57,432 bases of DNA. Origin: Acidobacteriaceae bacterium. GTDB taxonomy: Bacteria; Acidobacteriota; Terriglobia; Terriglobales; Acidobacteriaceae. The notes below the pieces were generated by a model, which worked only from the letters and a program-made list of their open reading frames with translations, was not told where the DNA came from and made no database searches. Positions 44,596-52,878 of this stretch are shown here, one piece after another; within the stretch, counting starts at the first letter, position 1, and each line of letters begins with the position of its first letter. Where the stretch lies: assembly GCA_003170825.1 (NCBI GenBank), contig PMYL01000055.1, positions 1 through 57,432 of the forward strand. The letters are read 5' to 3'. Both the position numbers and the translations under genes were made by a program.

Positions 44596-45345
44596 ATGAA
44601 GATCGGCAGGGCAATCCTCCTGCTGTTGGTCGCCGCAGTCCTGGCAGCTCTGCCGTGGATGGCAAGAGCGCAATCACTGCTCGATTCGGCAGGCTCCTCC
44701 GGCACTCAATCACTGCTCGATTCGGGAGACTCCTCCGGCACTCAAGCAAGCACGACCACAAGCCAACTGGACCTGAGCTACGAGCGGCCGACGCAGAGAA
44801 CAAAGGTCAACAACTACCTTTTCGACGCGTTCGGTCCGTATCCGATTGTCGGCGCAGCGTTCGGCGCTGGCATTAACCAGGGGAATAGTACTCCGCCGGA
44901 GTGGGGACAAGGATCTGAGGGTTACGCCAGGCGATTCGGGTCTGACTTGGGCATCGCAGCGGTGGGCACCACGACGCGCTATGCGCTGTCAGAAGCCTTC
45001 AAGGAAGATACCTTGTACTACCGCTGTGAATGCAGAGGCGTGCTTCCGCGACTGCGCCACGCCATGATTTCGACCTTGACGGCACGCCGCGGTGAAGACG
45101 GCCACCGTGTCTTCTCTGTCCCTTCGCTTGTCGCGCCCTATGCAGGTTCGATGACTGCGGTCTATGGTTGGTACCCCAACCGCTACGGCGCCAAGGACGC
45201 GTTCCGTACGGGCAACTACAGCCTGCTGGCATATATGGGCAGCAACATTGCCCTGGAATTCTTGTATAGCGGACCCCACTCCTTGCTTCATCGCATGCAT
45301 CTGAACAATGCGCACGGCTCGCCGGAGCCAGGTCCAAACCATTGA
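44596..45345 (+). CDS. Exported protein with a 12-residue tandem repeat at its mature N-terminus
   Basis: A 249-residue exported protein. The signal peptide (LLLLVAAVLAALPWMARA) is cut after residue 25, and the mature chain starts exactly with two 12-residue repeats (QSLLDSAGSSGT and QSLLDSGDSSGT). The main part has YERPTQRTKVNNYLFDAFGP, a Gly-rich segment GAAFGAGINQGNSTPPEWGQ and RYALSEAFKEDTLYYRCECR, with amphipathic stretches suggesting an outer-membrane or periplasmic location. I cannot name the family with confidence, though I believe similar proteins are frequent in Acidobacteriota. It directly precedes the MlaE gene; its TGA overlaps an alternative TTG start of that gene. Confidence 0.8.
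   Translation: MKIGRAILLLLVAAVLAALPWMARAQSLLDSAGSSGTQSLLDSGDSSGTQASTTTSQLDLSYERPTQRTKVNNYLFDAFGPYPIVGAAFGAGINQGNSTPPEWGQGSEGYARRFGSDLGIAAVGTTTRYALSEAFKEDTLYYRCECRGVLPRLRHAMISTLTARRGEDGHRVFSVPSLVAPYAGSMTAVYGWYPNRYGAKDAFRTGNYSLLAYMGSNIALEFLYSGPHSLLHRMHLNNAHGSPEPGPNH
44671..44742 (+). repeat. 36-bp in-frame tandem repeat, two copies
   Basis: Units 44671-44706 and 44707-44742 (starting CAATCACTGCTCGATTCG) differ at two positions. The repeat is in frame and encodes two 12-residue units right after the predicted signal-peptide cut. Confidence 0.9.
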
Positions 45346-45410
45346 GCAACAGCGGATTCACTACCGTCGCAGGCATCAACCCGCCACTTCCGGGACGGAG
45401 GACCGTACTC

Positions 45411-46193
45411 ATGACCACCGCTGCGAGTTCTGCCACGGGACTGGTCAACGGTTTCTTTGAGTGGTTCGGGAACCTGGGTATCTTTTCCTGGCAAGTTTTC
45501 CGGGCCGCAGTTACACCGCCGTTTGAGTGGCGCGAGTTGATTCGCCAGCTCGACGAGGTCGGATCGAAGTCTTTCCCATTGGTCGTCATGGCCGGCTCCG
45601 CCATCGGCGTGATCATCTCGTTGGAAGCTCGTTACAGTCTAAGTCGATTCGGCGCGAAATCGATGTTTCCCGCCACTCTGGTGTACTCGGTTATCCAGGT
45701 GATGGGCCCGATCATCACCGGCCTGGTGGTGAGCGGCCGCGTGGGCGCGGGCATCGGCGCGGAGCTGGCGTCGATGAAAGTGACCGAGCAGATCGACGCC
45801 ATCGAGGCATCGGCGATCAACCCCTACAGACTCCTGGCGGCAACACGAATCCTGGCTTGCATCCTGATGCTTCCACTCCTGACCCTTGCCACAGACGCAT
45901 GCGCCTTGCTGACGGGCTGGTTTGCACAGACGCTGGTCGAGCCGCTCTCGTTCCATCAGTTCATCCAGGACGGCTTCAAGGGATCGACCTTCAGTGCATT
46001 CATGCCGCAGACATTCAAGACCGCCGTGTATGGCCTGATTATCGGGCTCATCGCGTGCTTTCAGGGAATGCGCACGCGCGGAGGCGCCGAGGGCGTGGGC
46101 CGCGCAGCCACAAACTCAGTGGTCCTGGCATCGCTCTTCCTTATACTGGCCGACGTTGTGCTGGTGAAATTCATTCTCGTTGTCTTCCCATAA
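45411..46193 (+). CDS. mlaE: MlaE-family ABC transporter permease
   Basis: A 260-residue inner-membrane permease of the MlaE/YrbE family for lipid transport between inner and outer membrane. Key blocks: FPLVVMAGSAIGVIISLEAR, VIQVMGPIITGLVVSGRVGA, then GIGAELASMKVTEQIDAIEA and FKTAVYGLIIGLIACFQGMR. The start is ATG 45411 with GGACGGAGG upstream and family length; a TTG at 45342, overlapping the upstream stop, would add 23 residues. It forms an operon with the ATPase and the MCE-domain gene. No MlaC or MlaB gene follows. Confidence 0.93.
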   Translation: MTTAASSATGLVNGFFEWFGNLGIFSWQVFRAAVTPPFEWRELIRQLDEVGSKSFPLVVMAGSAIGVIISLEARYSLSRFGAKSMFPATLVYSVIQVMGPIITGLVVSGRVGAGIGAELASMKVTEQIDAIEASAINPYRLLAATRILACILMLPLLTLATDACALLTGWFAQTLVEPLSFHQFIQDGFKGSTFSAFMPQTFKTAVYGLIIGLIACFQGMRTRGGAEGVGRAATNSVVLASLFLILADVVLVKFILVVFP

Positions 46194-46222
46194 CCGTTGA
46201 TGCAAGGGTTCGTGATACAAAC

Positions 46223-47011
46223 ATGGCCACAGCCTATGACATTGCGATGAAGCACGGGGACACTGAGAAAGACGGCGGTGCGCCGGTTGTTGCCGTCGAG
46301 AATCTGCACAAGTCCTTCGAGGGCCTCAAGGTCTTGAACGGGATTAGCTTATCGGTAAGCCGCGGCGAAACCCTGGCGGTGCTGGGACGCAGCGGCACAG
46401 GCAAGAGCGTATTGCTGCGGCTCATCATCGGCCTCGAAAAGCCTGACTCGGGATCGATTCGCATCCATGGCCGGAATATCGTCGGCCTGGCTCTTGACCG
46501 GGTGGGCGAAATCAGAAAGAAGATGGGTTTCCTGTTTCAGCATGCAGCGCTCTACGATTCGCTCACCGTAGCTGAGAACGTGGCGTTCCCTCTTGAACAC
46601 CATCGGAGAGACATATCCAGGTCAGAGCGCGGCGACCGTGTGAAGCGGTTGCTGGCTGAGGTGGGCATGGAAGGCGACTTCGGTAAGATGCCTTCTGATA
46701 TCTCAGGCGGAATGCAGAAGCGCGTGGGCCTGGCGCGCGCGCTGGCTCTGGAGCCGGAGATTCTGCTTCTCGACGAACCCACGGCAGGTCTCGACCCCAT
46801 CAGTTCAGCGGAGATCGACGATTTGATTCTCAAACTCCAGCGGGAGCGTCAGATGGCATCCATCGTCGTAACTCACGATCTGCACAGCGCCAGGATAATC
46901 GCCAACCGCCTGGCCCTTTTGGATCAGGGCAATGTGGTGATCGAGGGCGCGTTTGAAGACCTTCAACAAAGCGACATCGTGCTTGTGAAGGAATTTCTGA
47001 AGTTGTCGTAG
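46223..47011 (+). CDS. mlaF: MlaF-family ABC transporter ATP-binding protein
   Basis: A 262-residue ABC ATPase. Walker A is LGRSGTGKS (54-62), the Q-loop is FLFQHAALYDSLTV, the signature is SDISGGMQKRVGLARA, Walker B is EILLLDEPTAGLDP and the H-loop is VTHDL. The FQHAALYDSLTVxENV and SGGMQKR pattern is that of MlaF/Mkl-type ATPases that power MCE lipid transporters. It lies 29 bp after the permease gene and 8 bp before the MCE gene. Confidence 0.95.
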   Translation: MATAYDIAMKHGDTEKDGGAPVVAVENLHKSFEGLKVLNGISLSVSRGETLAVLGRSGTGKSVLLRLIIGLEKPDSGSIRIHGRNIVGLALDRVGEIRKKMGFLFQHAALYDSLTVAENVAFPLEHHRRDISRSERGDRVKRLLAEVGMEGDFGKMPSDISGGMQKRVGLARALALEPEILLLDEPTAGLDPISSAEIDDLILKLQRERQMASIVVTHDLHSARIIANRLALLDQGNVVIEGAFEDLQQSDIVLVKEFLKLS

Positions 47012-47019
47012 GAGGATAT

Positions 47020-48210
47020 ATGTCGAGGGTGGCAAGGCTGGGAGCATTCATCGTTGTGACACTGGCAGTTCTGGCCGCCGGGGTCTTCATTATCGGGGGC
47101 AAGGAGTATCTTTTCCGCTCCACTTATCAACTGAAGGCGCAATTCGACAATGTGGGGGGCCTGGCTTCTGGCGCCGACGTGCAGGTGGGCGGGGTTCACA
47201 GCGGAACTGTGCATAGCATCGATTTGCCTCGCAAGCCCGGTGATAAGGTCACGGTAGTCATGGATCTCGACAAATCGACGCACGAGATCGTCAAGCAGGA
47301 CTCTGTGGCTTCGATCGAAACCGAGGGGTTGTTGGGCAATCAGTACCTGGCGATTTCGTTTGGAACTGCCGGGCAAGCCGACGTGAAGAATGGCGACACC
47401 ATCCAGAGCCTGCCGCCCTTGCAGATGGGGGAACTGCTCAAGAAGGCCGGCGTCATCCTGGATGGCGCCCAGGAAGCTATCCAAAACGTGACTCAGGCGG
47501 CGGGGAATCTGAAATCGGTAACCGGTAAGGTCGACTCGGGCCAGGGAACCGTGGGAGCGCTGGTGAACGACAAGCAAATCTATAGCAACCTGGATCAGAG
47601 CATGACCACCCTGCATGCAACGATGCTCCAGGCGCAGGTCGCGGTGACTGACTTCCAGGAGAACATGGAAGCCCTGAAGCATAACATCCTCTTGAGCGCG
47701 TTTTTCAAGAAGCGCGGATACGAAGATTCCTCCGGCCTGACTGCGAATAGTATTGGCGGTCTTCCGCAGGCTGCGCCTGTAAAGTCGTTTACCTACACGG
47801 CCAAGCAGCTCTTCGACGGCCGCGATTCGGCCAAGCTGAAGGATCAGAAATCTCTCAATGCCGGCGGCGAGTTCCTGGCACAGAATCAATTCGGGTATGC
47901 GGTAGTCGTGGTCTCCGCTGGCATGGAAGGTGATACCCAGAAGGACCTGGTGCTCACCGAGGCCAGGGCCATGGTGATACGCGAGTACCTGGTCGAGAAC
48001 TTTGCATTTGACGATAGCCAGCTTAAAACGCTGGGAATGGGCAAGCAGGCAGGCGCGAACCTGGATGCCGACTGGGGTTCGATCCAGATACTTGTCTTCC
48101 CTGCGGGAACCGAAATACCGCCCAACAAACCGGCGCCGGCGGTTGGCTCATCCACAACAGATTCCAGCAAGCCGGCTCAGGCTACTGCCGCATCAACGCA
48201 AAAACCATAG
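47020..48210 (+). CDS. mlaD: MlaD-like MCE protein with a C-terminal OmpA-like domain
   Basis: A 396-residue protein anchored by one N-terminal helix (RLGAFIVVTLAVLAAGVFII). The MCE domain spans about 35-115 (KAQFDNVGGLASGADVQVGG, then SIETEGLLGNQYLAISFG). A helical linker (about 125-235) with GAQEAIQNVTQAAGNLKSVT follows. A C-terminal domain of about 90 residues resembles OmpA/MotB: DLVLTEARAMVIREYLVENF, then FDDSQLKTLGMGKQ. In it the usual peptidoglycan-binding T-D-N is replaced by GDTQKD. Simple MlaD has about 180 residues. The tail ends in a Pro/Ser/Thr/Ala stretch. AGGAGGATAT precedes the ATG. It probably presents lipid in the periplasm and may touch the cell wall. Confidence 0.88.
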   Translation: MSRVARLGAFIVVTLAVLAAGVFIIGGKEYLFRSTYQLKAQFDNVGGLASGADVQVGGVHSGTVHSIDLPRKPGDKVTVVMDLDKSTHEIVKQDSVASIETEGLLGNQYLAISFGTAGQADVKNGDTIQSLPPLQMGELLKKAGVILDGAQEAIQNVTQAAGNLKSVTGKVDSGQGTVGALVNDKQIYSNLDQSMTTLHATMLQAQVAVTDFQENMEALKHNILLSAFFKKRGYEDSSGLTANSIGGLPQAAPVKSFTYTAKQLFDGRDSAKLKDQKSLNAGGEFLAQNQFGYAVVVVSAGMEGDTQKDLVLTEARAMVIREYLVENFAFDDSQLKTLGMGKQAGANLDADWGSIQILVFPAGTEIPPNKPAPAVGSSTTDSSKPAQATAASTQKP

Positions 48211-48226
48211 CGCGTAAAACGTCGGG

Positions 48227-48385
48227 TGGAAGCGGCGAGTGCACGCGCGAAGGGCCGTCCTCCGTTTTGTGTGCCCAATTGCTCAGCACGCCGCCTTCCA
48301 AAAATGAAAGACTTTTTCAGTAGGCGATCCGGGTTCCGCCGCGGACTTTCATGCGTCCCGGCACAGGGCTGCATTTAGCTTGCCA
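48227..48385 (+). promoter_or_regulatory. Conserved leader element, copy B
   Basis: Homologous to 24238-24388. CCCAATTGCTCAGCAC is at 48274-48289, GGGTTCCGC at 48331-48339, TCATGC at 48349-48354, CAGGGCT at 48364-48370 and GCTTGC at 48378-48383. Offsets from the first block are 57, 75, 90 and 104 nt, against 56, 74, 87 and 101 nt in copy A. It lies about 70 nt before the ATG of a small membrane-protein gene (48456). Confidence 0.6.
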
Positions 48386-48455
48386 AACCAGACCGCACCA
48401 TCGTCTATCGAATTGAGAGCCGATCGGCCTCAGAACTTGGATAGGAGAACATGAC

Positions 48456-48647
48456 ATGCCACTTATCAACATCGTTGTCGTAATCGCCATAGTAGGCCTC
48501 CTGTTATGGCTGGTGAACCGCTACATTCCAATGCAGGGAACGATCAAGGGAATCCTGAATGGCGTTGTAGTGATTGCTCTGATCATCTGGCTCTTGAAGA
48601 TATTTGGGCTCTTGGCCTCCATTTCGCAGTACCGCGCCGGACAGTGA
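48456..48647 (+). CDS. Thivi_2564-family small membrane protein
   Basis: A 63-residue protein that is almost wholly membrane-embedded. Helix one is NIVVVIAIVGLLLWLVNRYI; PMQGTIKGILNGVVVIALII forms the turn and second helix, ending WLLKIFGL. This is the pattern of the Thivi_2564 family (a short two-helix protein with WLVNRYIPM..TIK.ILN). The function is unknown. GATAGGAGAAC lies upstream of the ATG at a normal distance. It sits 73 nt after leader B and 92 bp before the OmpA-family gene, probably in one transcript. Confidence 0.9.
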   Translation: MPLINIVVVIAIVGLLLWLVNRYIPMQGTIKGILNGVVVIALIIWLLKIFGLLASISQYRAGQ

Positions 48648-48738
48648 GAAACAGAGTTTCAGGCGCCGCAAAGCATCAACCCGCCGGAGCAAGACCGGCA
48701 CAACGCAACAAGGCAGATGTATGCCCGCAGGAGATACG

Positions 48739-50322
48739 ATGAAGCTCAAGGTTTTGTTAGTGATCGGAAGCATCCTCGGTTTGGGCGTGTTTGCCCAGGC
48801 CAGTTCCCAAGCGACGATGGTCGTCGAAACCGTAGGCCCTACGACCACATACCGCGTGATCGTGGTCAGCCGCACAGTGCAGGCGATCAACTACCGGCAT
48901 CGCGAAGGAGCCACGGATGTGGATTTCGCCGGCACGGCTCTGCTGCCTTCAGCCGACGGAAAAGCCAAAGTGCGAAGCAAGCGCGGCACCATGGAAGTCG
49001 AAGCGGAATTCGGAAACCTGCAAAATCCCACCACCTTCGGCGGCGAATATCTCACATACGTTTTGTGGGCGATCTCACCCGAGGGTAGAGCGGTGAACCT
49101 GGGCGAGGTTCTGGTAGGCGACAACAATCGAAGCAAACTGACCGCAACCACCGACCTGCAGGCATTCGCCTTGGTCGTTACCGCGGAGCCTTACTACGCC
49201 GTCCGGCAGCCCAGCAATGTCGTCGTGCTCGAGAACGTGGTGCGCGCCGATACCAAGGGAACCACCGAAGCGGTGAATGCGAAGTATGAACTGATGGAGC
49301 GTGGGGGCTATATTCCCACGGGCTACAAGTTCGACCCCGTGGTATTGAGCGTCAATCTGCCTTTGGAATTCTACGAGGCGCGGAATGCGCTGCGCATCGC
49401 TCAGTCCGAAGGGGCGGAGACCTATGCAAGCGAGAGTTATCAGAACGCCGTTCAGTTGATGAATCGTGCCGACGGGTATGCCTCCGACAAACACATCGAC
49501 AAAAAGCCGTTGATTTCAGTTTCGCGGCAGGCAGTACAGACGGCCGAAGATGCGCGGGAGATTGCAGTCAAGAAGATCGATGAGGTGCGCCGGACGGACG
49601 AGCGTCAGGCTTCCGCCGACGCACAGGCAAGATCGCAAGCGCAAGCCGACGACGCGACCCGCCTCAAGGAACAGGCGCAGTTGGATGCGGCAAAGTCTCA
49701 AGCCGATGCGGCAAGGTCCCAGGCCGATACAGCAAAGGCGCAGGCCGACGCAGCCAAGGCCCAAGCCGACGCGGCCGCGAACCAAACGGCATCGGCAGCG
49801 GCAATCAGCGCGGCCCAGGCAGATGCAGACCGGTCTCGCCTGGCTGCACAACAGGCGAACAGCGACAAGGCCACAATGCGCGCACAATTGTCCGAGCAAC
49901 TGAACCGGATTCTTGCAACTCGCGATAGCGCACGTGGACTGATTGTAAGCATGTCCGATGTATTGTTCGACACCGGGCAATACTCGTTGAAGCCCGGAGC
50001 GCGGGAGAAACTGGCCAAGGTTGCCGGAATTCTGATCGCCTACCCTGGGCTCAACATTGAGGTTGACGGATACACCGACAATGTCGGCGGCGACGACATG
50101 AATCAGAAGCTGTCGGAGAACCGCGCAGGCGCCGTGCGCGATTACCTGGTGAATCAAGGCGTAGGGGCAAACTCGGTAAGCGCAAAGGGCTTCGGCAATT
50201 CTTTGCCGGTAGCCTCCAACGATAACTCCGCCGGGAGGCAGGAAAACCGGAGAGTGGAACTAGTCGTATCGGGAGACGCAATAGGGAACCCCGCTATTGT
50301 GCCGACGGGGAGCCTGCGCTAA
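48739..50322 (+). CDS. OmpA-family outer-membrane/periplasmic protein with a coiled-coil repeat
   Basis: A 527-residue exported protein. The signal peptide is about residues 1-22 (LLVIGSILGLGVFAQA). Residues about 30-270 form a beta-rich region (GGEYLTYVLWAISPEGRAVN). A long Ala/Gln/Asp heptad-like coil spans about 290-415, with repeats of the type AAKAQADAAKAQAD. The C-terminal OmpA domain contains VDGYTDNVGGDDMNQKLSEN, then RAGAVRDYLVNQG with the Asp and Arg that bind diaminopimelate. It is expected to tie the envelope to peptidoglycan. ATG 48739 has GCAGGAGA upstream. The gene follows the Thivi-type gene and ends at a strong hairpin. Confidence 0.93.
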   Translation: MKLKVLLVIGSILGLGVFAQASSQATMVVETVGPTTTYRVIVVSRTVQAINYRHREGATDVDFAGTALLPSADGKAKVRSKRGTMEVEAEFGNLQNPTTFGGEYLTYVLWAISPEGRAVNLGEVLVGDNNRSKLTATTDLQAFALVVTAEPYYAVRQPSNVVVLENVVRADTKGTTEAVNAKYELMERGGYIPTGYKFDPVVLSVNLPLEFYEARNALRIAQSEGAETYASESYQNAVQLMNRADGYASDKHIDKKPLISVSRQAVQTAEDAREIAVKKIDEVRRTDERQASADAQARSQAQADDATRLKEQAQLDAAKSQADAARSQADTAKAQADAAKAQADAAANQTASAAAISAAQADADRSRLAAQQANSDKATMRAQLSEQLNRILATRDSARGLIVSMSDVLFDTGQYSLKPGAREKLAKVAGILIAYPGLNIEVDGYTDNVGGDDMNQKLSENRAGAVRDYLVNQGVGANSVSAKGFGNSLPVASNDNSAGRQENRRVELVVSGDAIGNPAIVPTGSLR

Positions 50323-50332
50323 CGCAACCGTG

Positions 50333-50368
50333 TACGCGCTGCGGCCCAGATAGACGCCGCAGCGCGTA
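50333..50368. terminator. Hairpin terminator after the OmpA-family gene
   Basis: TACGCGCTGCGG (50333-50344) and CCGCAGCGCGTA (50357-50368) are perfect 12-bp complements with a 12-nt loop, 11 bp after the stop. The tail is short (TT). Confidence 0.65.
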
Positions 50369-50496
50369 TTGGATGAGCCCGGCTGCAGACGTGCCGGGGG
50401 TGTTGGAAGAACGCAAGAGACTGCGACCCATCATGCGCTGGTTCACACCCTCAATAAAGTGATGCGTTGCGCCGATACGAGTGAAAGCAGGGCAAT

Positions 50497-52878
50497 ATGT
50501 CATTCGTTGATTTAGTTCATCCTGAAGATCTGGCCGGGGACCATCTTCCAGCGGCTTCCTTGCCCGTCGAGTTGAAAGCGTGCAGCCTGCCATTGCCTAC
50601 GCGCATTGCGTTTGTAGGGAACTATCTTCCGCGCCAGTGCGGCATCGCCACATTCACGACGGACCTGTGCACTGCGCTTGCAACCGAATACGGCACGGAA
50701 CGCCTCTTTGCCATTCCCGTCAACGATCCTGAGTCAAGCTATCAATATCCGGAGCGGGTGCGCCTCGAGCTTGCGCAGGAGGATATCGGCTCCTACGAGC
50801 GAGCCGCGGAGTTCCTCAACTTCAACGGCAACGATCTTGTCTGCCTGCAACATGAGTACGGCATCTACGGCGGGGTTGCCGGCCGCCATATTCTAACGCT
50901 GCTGCGCAAATTGAAGATGCCGCTGGTCACAACGCTCCACACAGTTTTGCGCGATCCGGATCCGTATCAGCGCGCTGTCCTCGACGAGATTGCGCAGCTT
51001 TCCGACCGCCTCGTTGTCATGAGCGAGCAAGCGGCCCGCTTTCTGCGCGAAGTGTACGCGGTCCCCGACGGAAAGATCGATGTTATCCCGCACGGCGTGC
51101 CCGATCTTCCGTTCATGGATCCCAACTATTTCAAGGACAGGTTTGGCGCAGAAGGCAAATCCGTCCTGCTGACGTTTGGGTTGCTGTCTCCAAACAAGGG
51201 CATCGAGAACGTGATTCGGGCACTGCCTGCGATCCTGGCACAGCATCCGGACGTGATGTATATCGTCTCCGGTGTGACGCACCCGCATATCCGGCGGCGG
51301 GAGGGCGAGCGTTACCGCGAACAACTGCAAGCGCTGGCGGAACAGCTTGGCGTTGCCGATCACCTGATCCTCAACAATCGGTTTGTGAGCGCCGAGGAAC
51401 TGGTCGAACATGTAGGCGCTGCGGATATCTACATTACGCCTTATCAGCAGGAGGCGCAGGTTGTTTCCGGCACGCTGGCCATTGCTTTTGGCGCGGGGAA
51501 AGCCATCATCTCCACGCCCTACTGGCACGCGAAAGAGCTGCTCGCGGATAACAGAGGCGTGCTTGTACCGTTCGAGAATCCGGATGCGATTGCCGAGGCA
51601 GTTGTGAAGTTGCTGGAGAACGACGGCGAGCGTCACGCCATGCGGAAGAGGGCCTATCTCTACTCAAGGGCAACCACATGGCCCAAGACGGCTCGGGCGT
51701 ATATGGCGAGCTTTCAGCGGGCGCGTTTCGAGCGCACTTTGCAGCCCAGGGCGGCCCAGAAGGACGATGTAGCGGTGAACGCTACCGATAGCCTGCCTGT
51801 GGTGAACACCGCTCACATGTTGAGGATGACCGACGATACGGGCATGTTGCAGCATGCAATCTTTTCCGTGCCCAATACCCGCGAGGGGTATACAACCGAC
51901 GACAACGCGCGCGCGCTCATCGTGTCGACCCTTCTGGATGAGTTCCCGGCGCATGCGGGCAGACTCGAGTATCCAAACCTCTCCCATCGCTACCTGGCCT
52001 TCCTGTGGTATGCCTTTCACGCCGACACGGGAAGGTTCAGAAACTTTCTCGGCTACGACCGGAAGTGGCTGGAAGACGTTGGGTCGGATGACAGCCATGG
52101 CCGCGCCTTGTGGTCCCTTGGGAGGGTACTCGGCCATTCGCGGGATGCGGGATTGAGAGCAGCGGCCGGGAGGCTGTTTGAAGCAGCGGTCCCCGCGACA
52201 CTCTCGTTCACCAGCCCGCGCGCGTGGGCGTTTTGCATTCTGGGCATGCAAGCTTATCTGGACTGGTTCCCAGGAGACAGAGCGATACAAGGCGCTCGCA
52301 ATACGCTTGCGAACCGGCTCCTCGATATCTATGAGCGCAGCCGGGCAGAGAATTGGCATTGGTTCGAGAAGAGTCTTTCCTACTCGAATGCCAGGCTGCC
52401 GCAGGCGCTGATTCTCGTGGGGTGGCGCAGCGACGACCAGAGGATGATCCAGGCGGGGATGGAGTCGCTCAAATGGCTCGTTGGAGAGCAGCACCGCGGC
52501 GGTGAAGAGGTTTTTGTTCCGATCGGATCGAGTGGATTCTTCGCAGAGGGCGGGGAGAAGGCGCGCTTCGACCAACAGCCGGTGGAGGCTTGTGCTACGA
52601 TCTCAGCTTGCCTCGAAGTTTACAGGCTGACGCACAGAAGGTATTGGCTTGAGGAAGCCCAGAGTGTCTTTCGCTGGTTTCTTGGCAAGAACGACTTGCA
52701 GGCGCCGCTTTACGACGCAACTACTGGCGGCTGCAAAGACGGACTCCATCCCGACCGCGTGAATGAAAATCAGGGCGCGGAATCGACGCTTTCGTTTTTG
52801 ATGGCTCTCCTCGAAATGAATGAGGCGAAGGTGGCAAACGCAGAAGAACTGCACATGGAAATGAGTAACTTCTCTTGA
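50497..52878 (+). CDS. GT4 glycosyltransferase fused to an (alpha/alpha)6-type domain
   Basis: A 793-residue two-domain protein. Residues about 35-430 form a GT-B glycosyltransferase of family GT4: IAFVGNYLPRQCGIATFTTD, VCLQHEYGIYGGVAGRH, VIPHGVPDLPF, FGLLSPNKGIENVIRAL and the donor-site ITPYQQEAQVVSGTLA. Residues about 440-793 form a helical-barrel domain: DDTGMLQHAIFSVPNTREGY, then TTDDNARALI and GGCKDGLHPDRVNENQGAES. Such fusions commonly sit beside GH130 genes. A role in making or trimming a mannose-containing glycan is likely, not proven. The stop overlaps the TTG start of the GH130 gene that follows. Confidence 0.88.
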   Translation: MSFVDLVHPEDLAGDHLPAASLPVELKACSLPLPTRIAFVGNYLPRQCGIATFTTDLCTALATEYGTERLFAIPVNDPESSYQYPERVRLELAQEDIGSYERAAEFLNFNGNDLVCLQHEYGIYGGVAGRHILTLLRKLKMPLVTTLHTVLRDPDPYQRAVLDEIAQLSDRLVVMSEQAARFLREVYAVPDGKIDVIPHGVPDLPFMDPNYFKDRFGAEGKSVLLTFGLLSPNKGIENVIRALPAILAQHPDVMYIVSGVTHPHIRRREGERYREQLQALAEQLGVADHLILNNRFVSAEELVEHVGAADIYITPYQQEAQVVSGTLAIAFGAGKAIISTPYWHAKELLADNRGVLVPFENPDAIAEAVVKLLENDGERHAMRKRAYLYSRATTWPKTARAYMASFQRARFERTLQPRAAQKDDVAVNATDSLPVVNTAHMLRMTDDTGMLQHAIFSVPNTREGYTTDDNARALIVSTLLDEFPAHAGRLEYPNLSHRYLAFLWYAFHADTGRFRNFLGYDRKWLEDVGSDDSHGRALWSLGRVLGHSRDAGLRAAAGRLFEAAVPATLSFTSPRAWAFCILGMQAYLDWFPGDRAIQGARNTLANRLLDIYERSRAENWHWFEKSLSYSNARLPQALILVGWRSDDQRMIQAGMESLKWLVGEQHRGGEEVFVPIGSSGFFAEGGEKARFDQQPVEACATISACLEVYRLTHRRYWLEEAQSVFRWFLGKNDLQAPLYDATTGGCKDGLHPDRVNENQGAESTLSFLMALLEMNEAKVANAEELHMEMSNFS

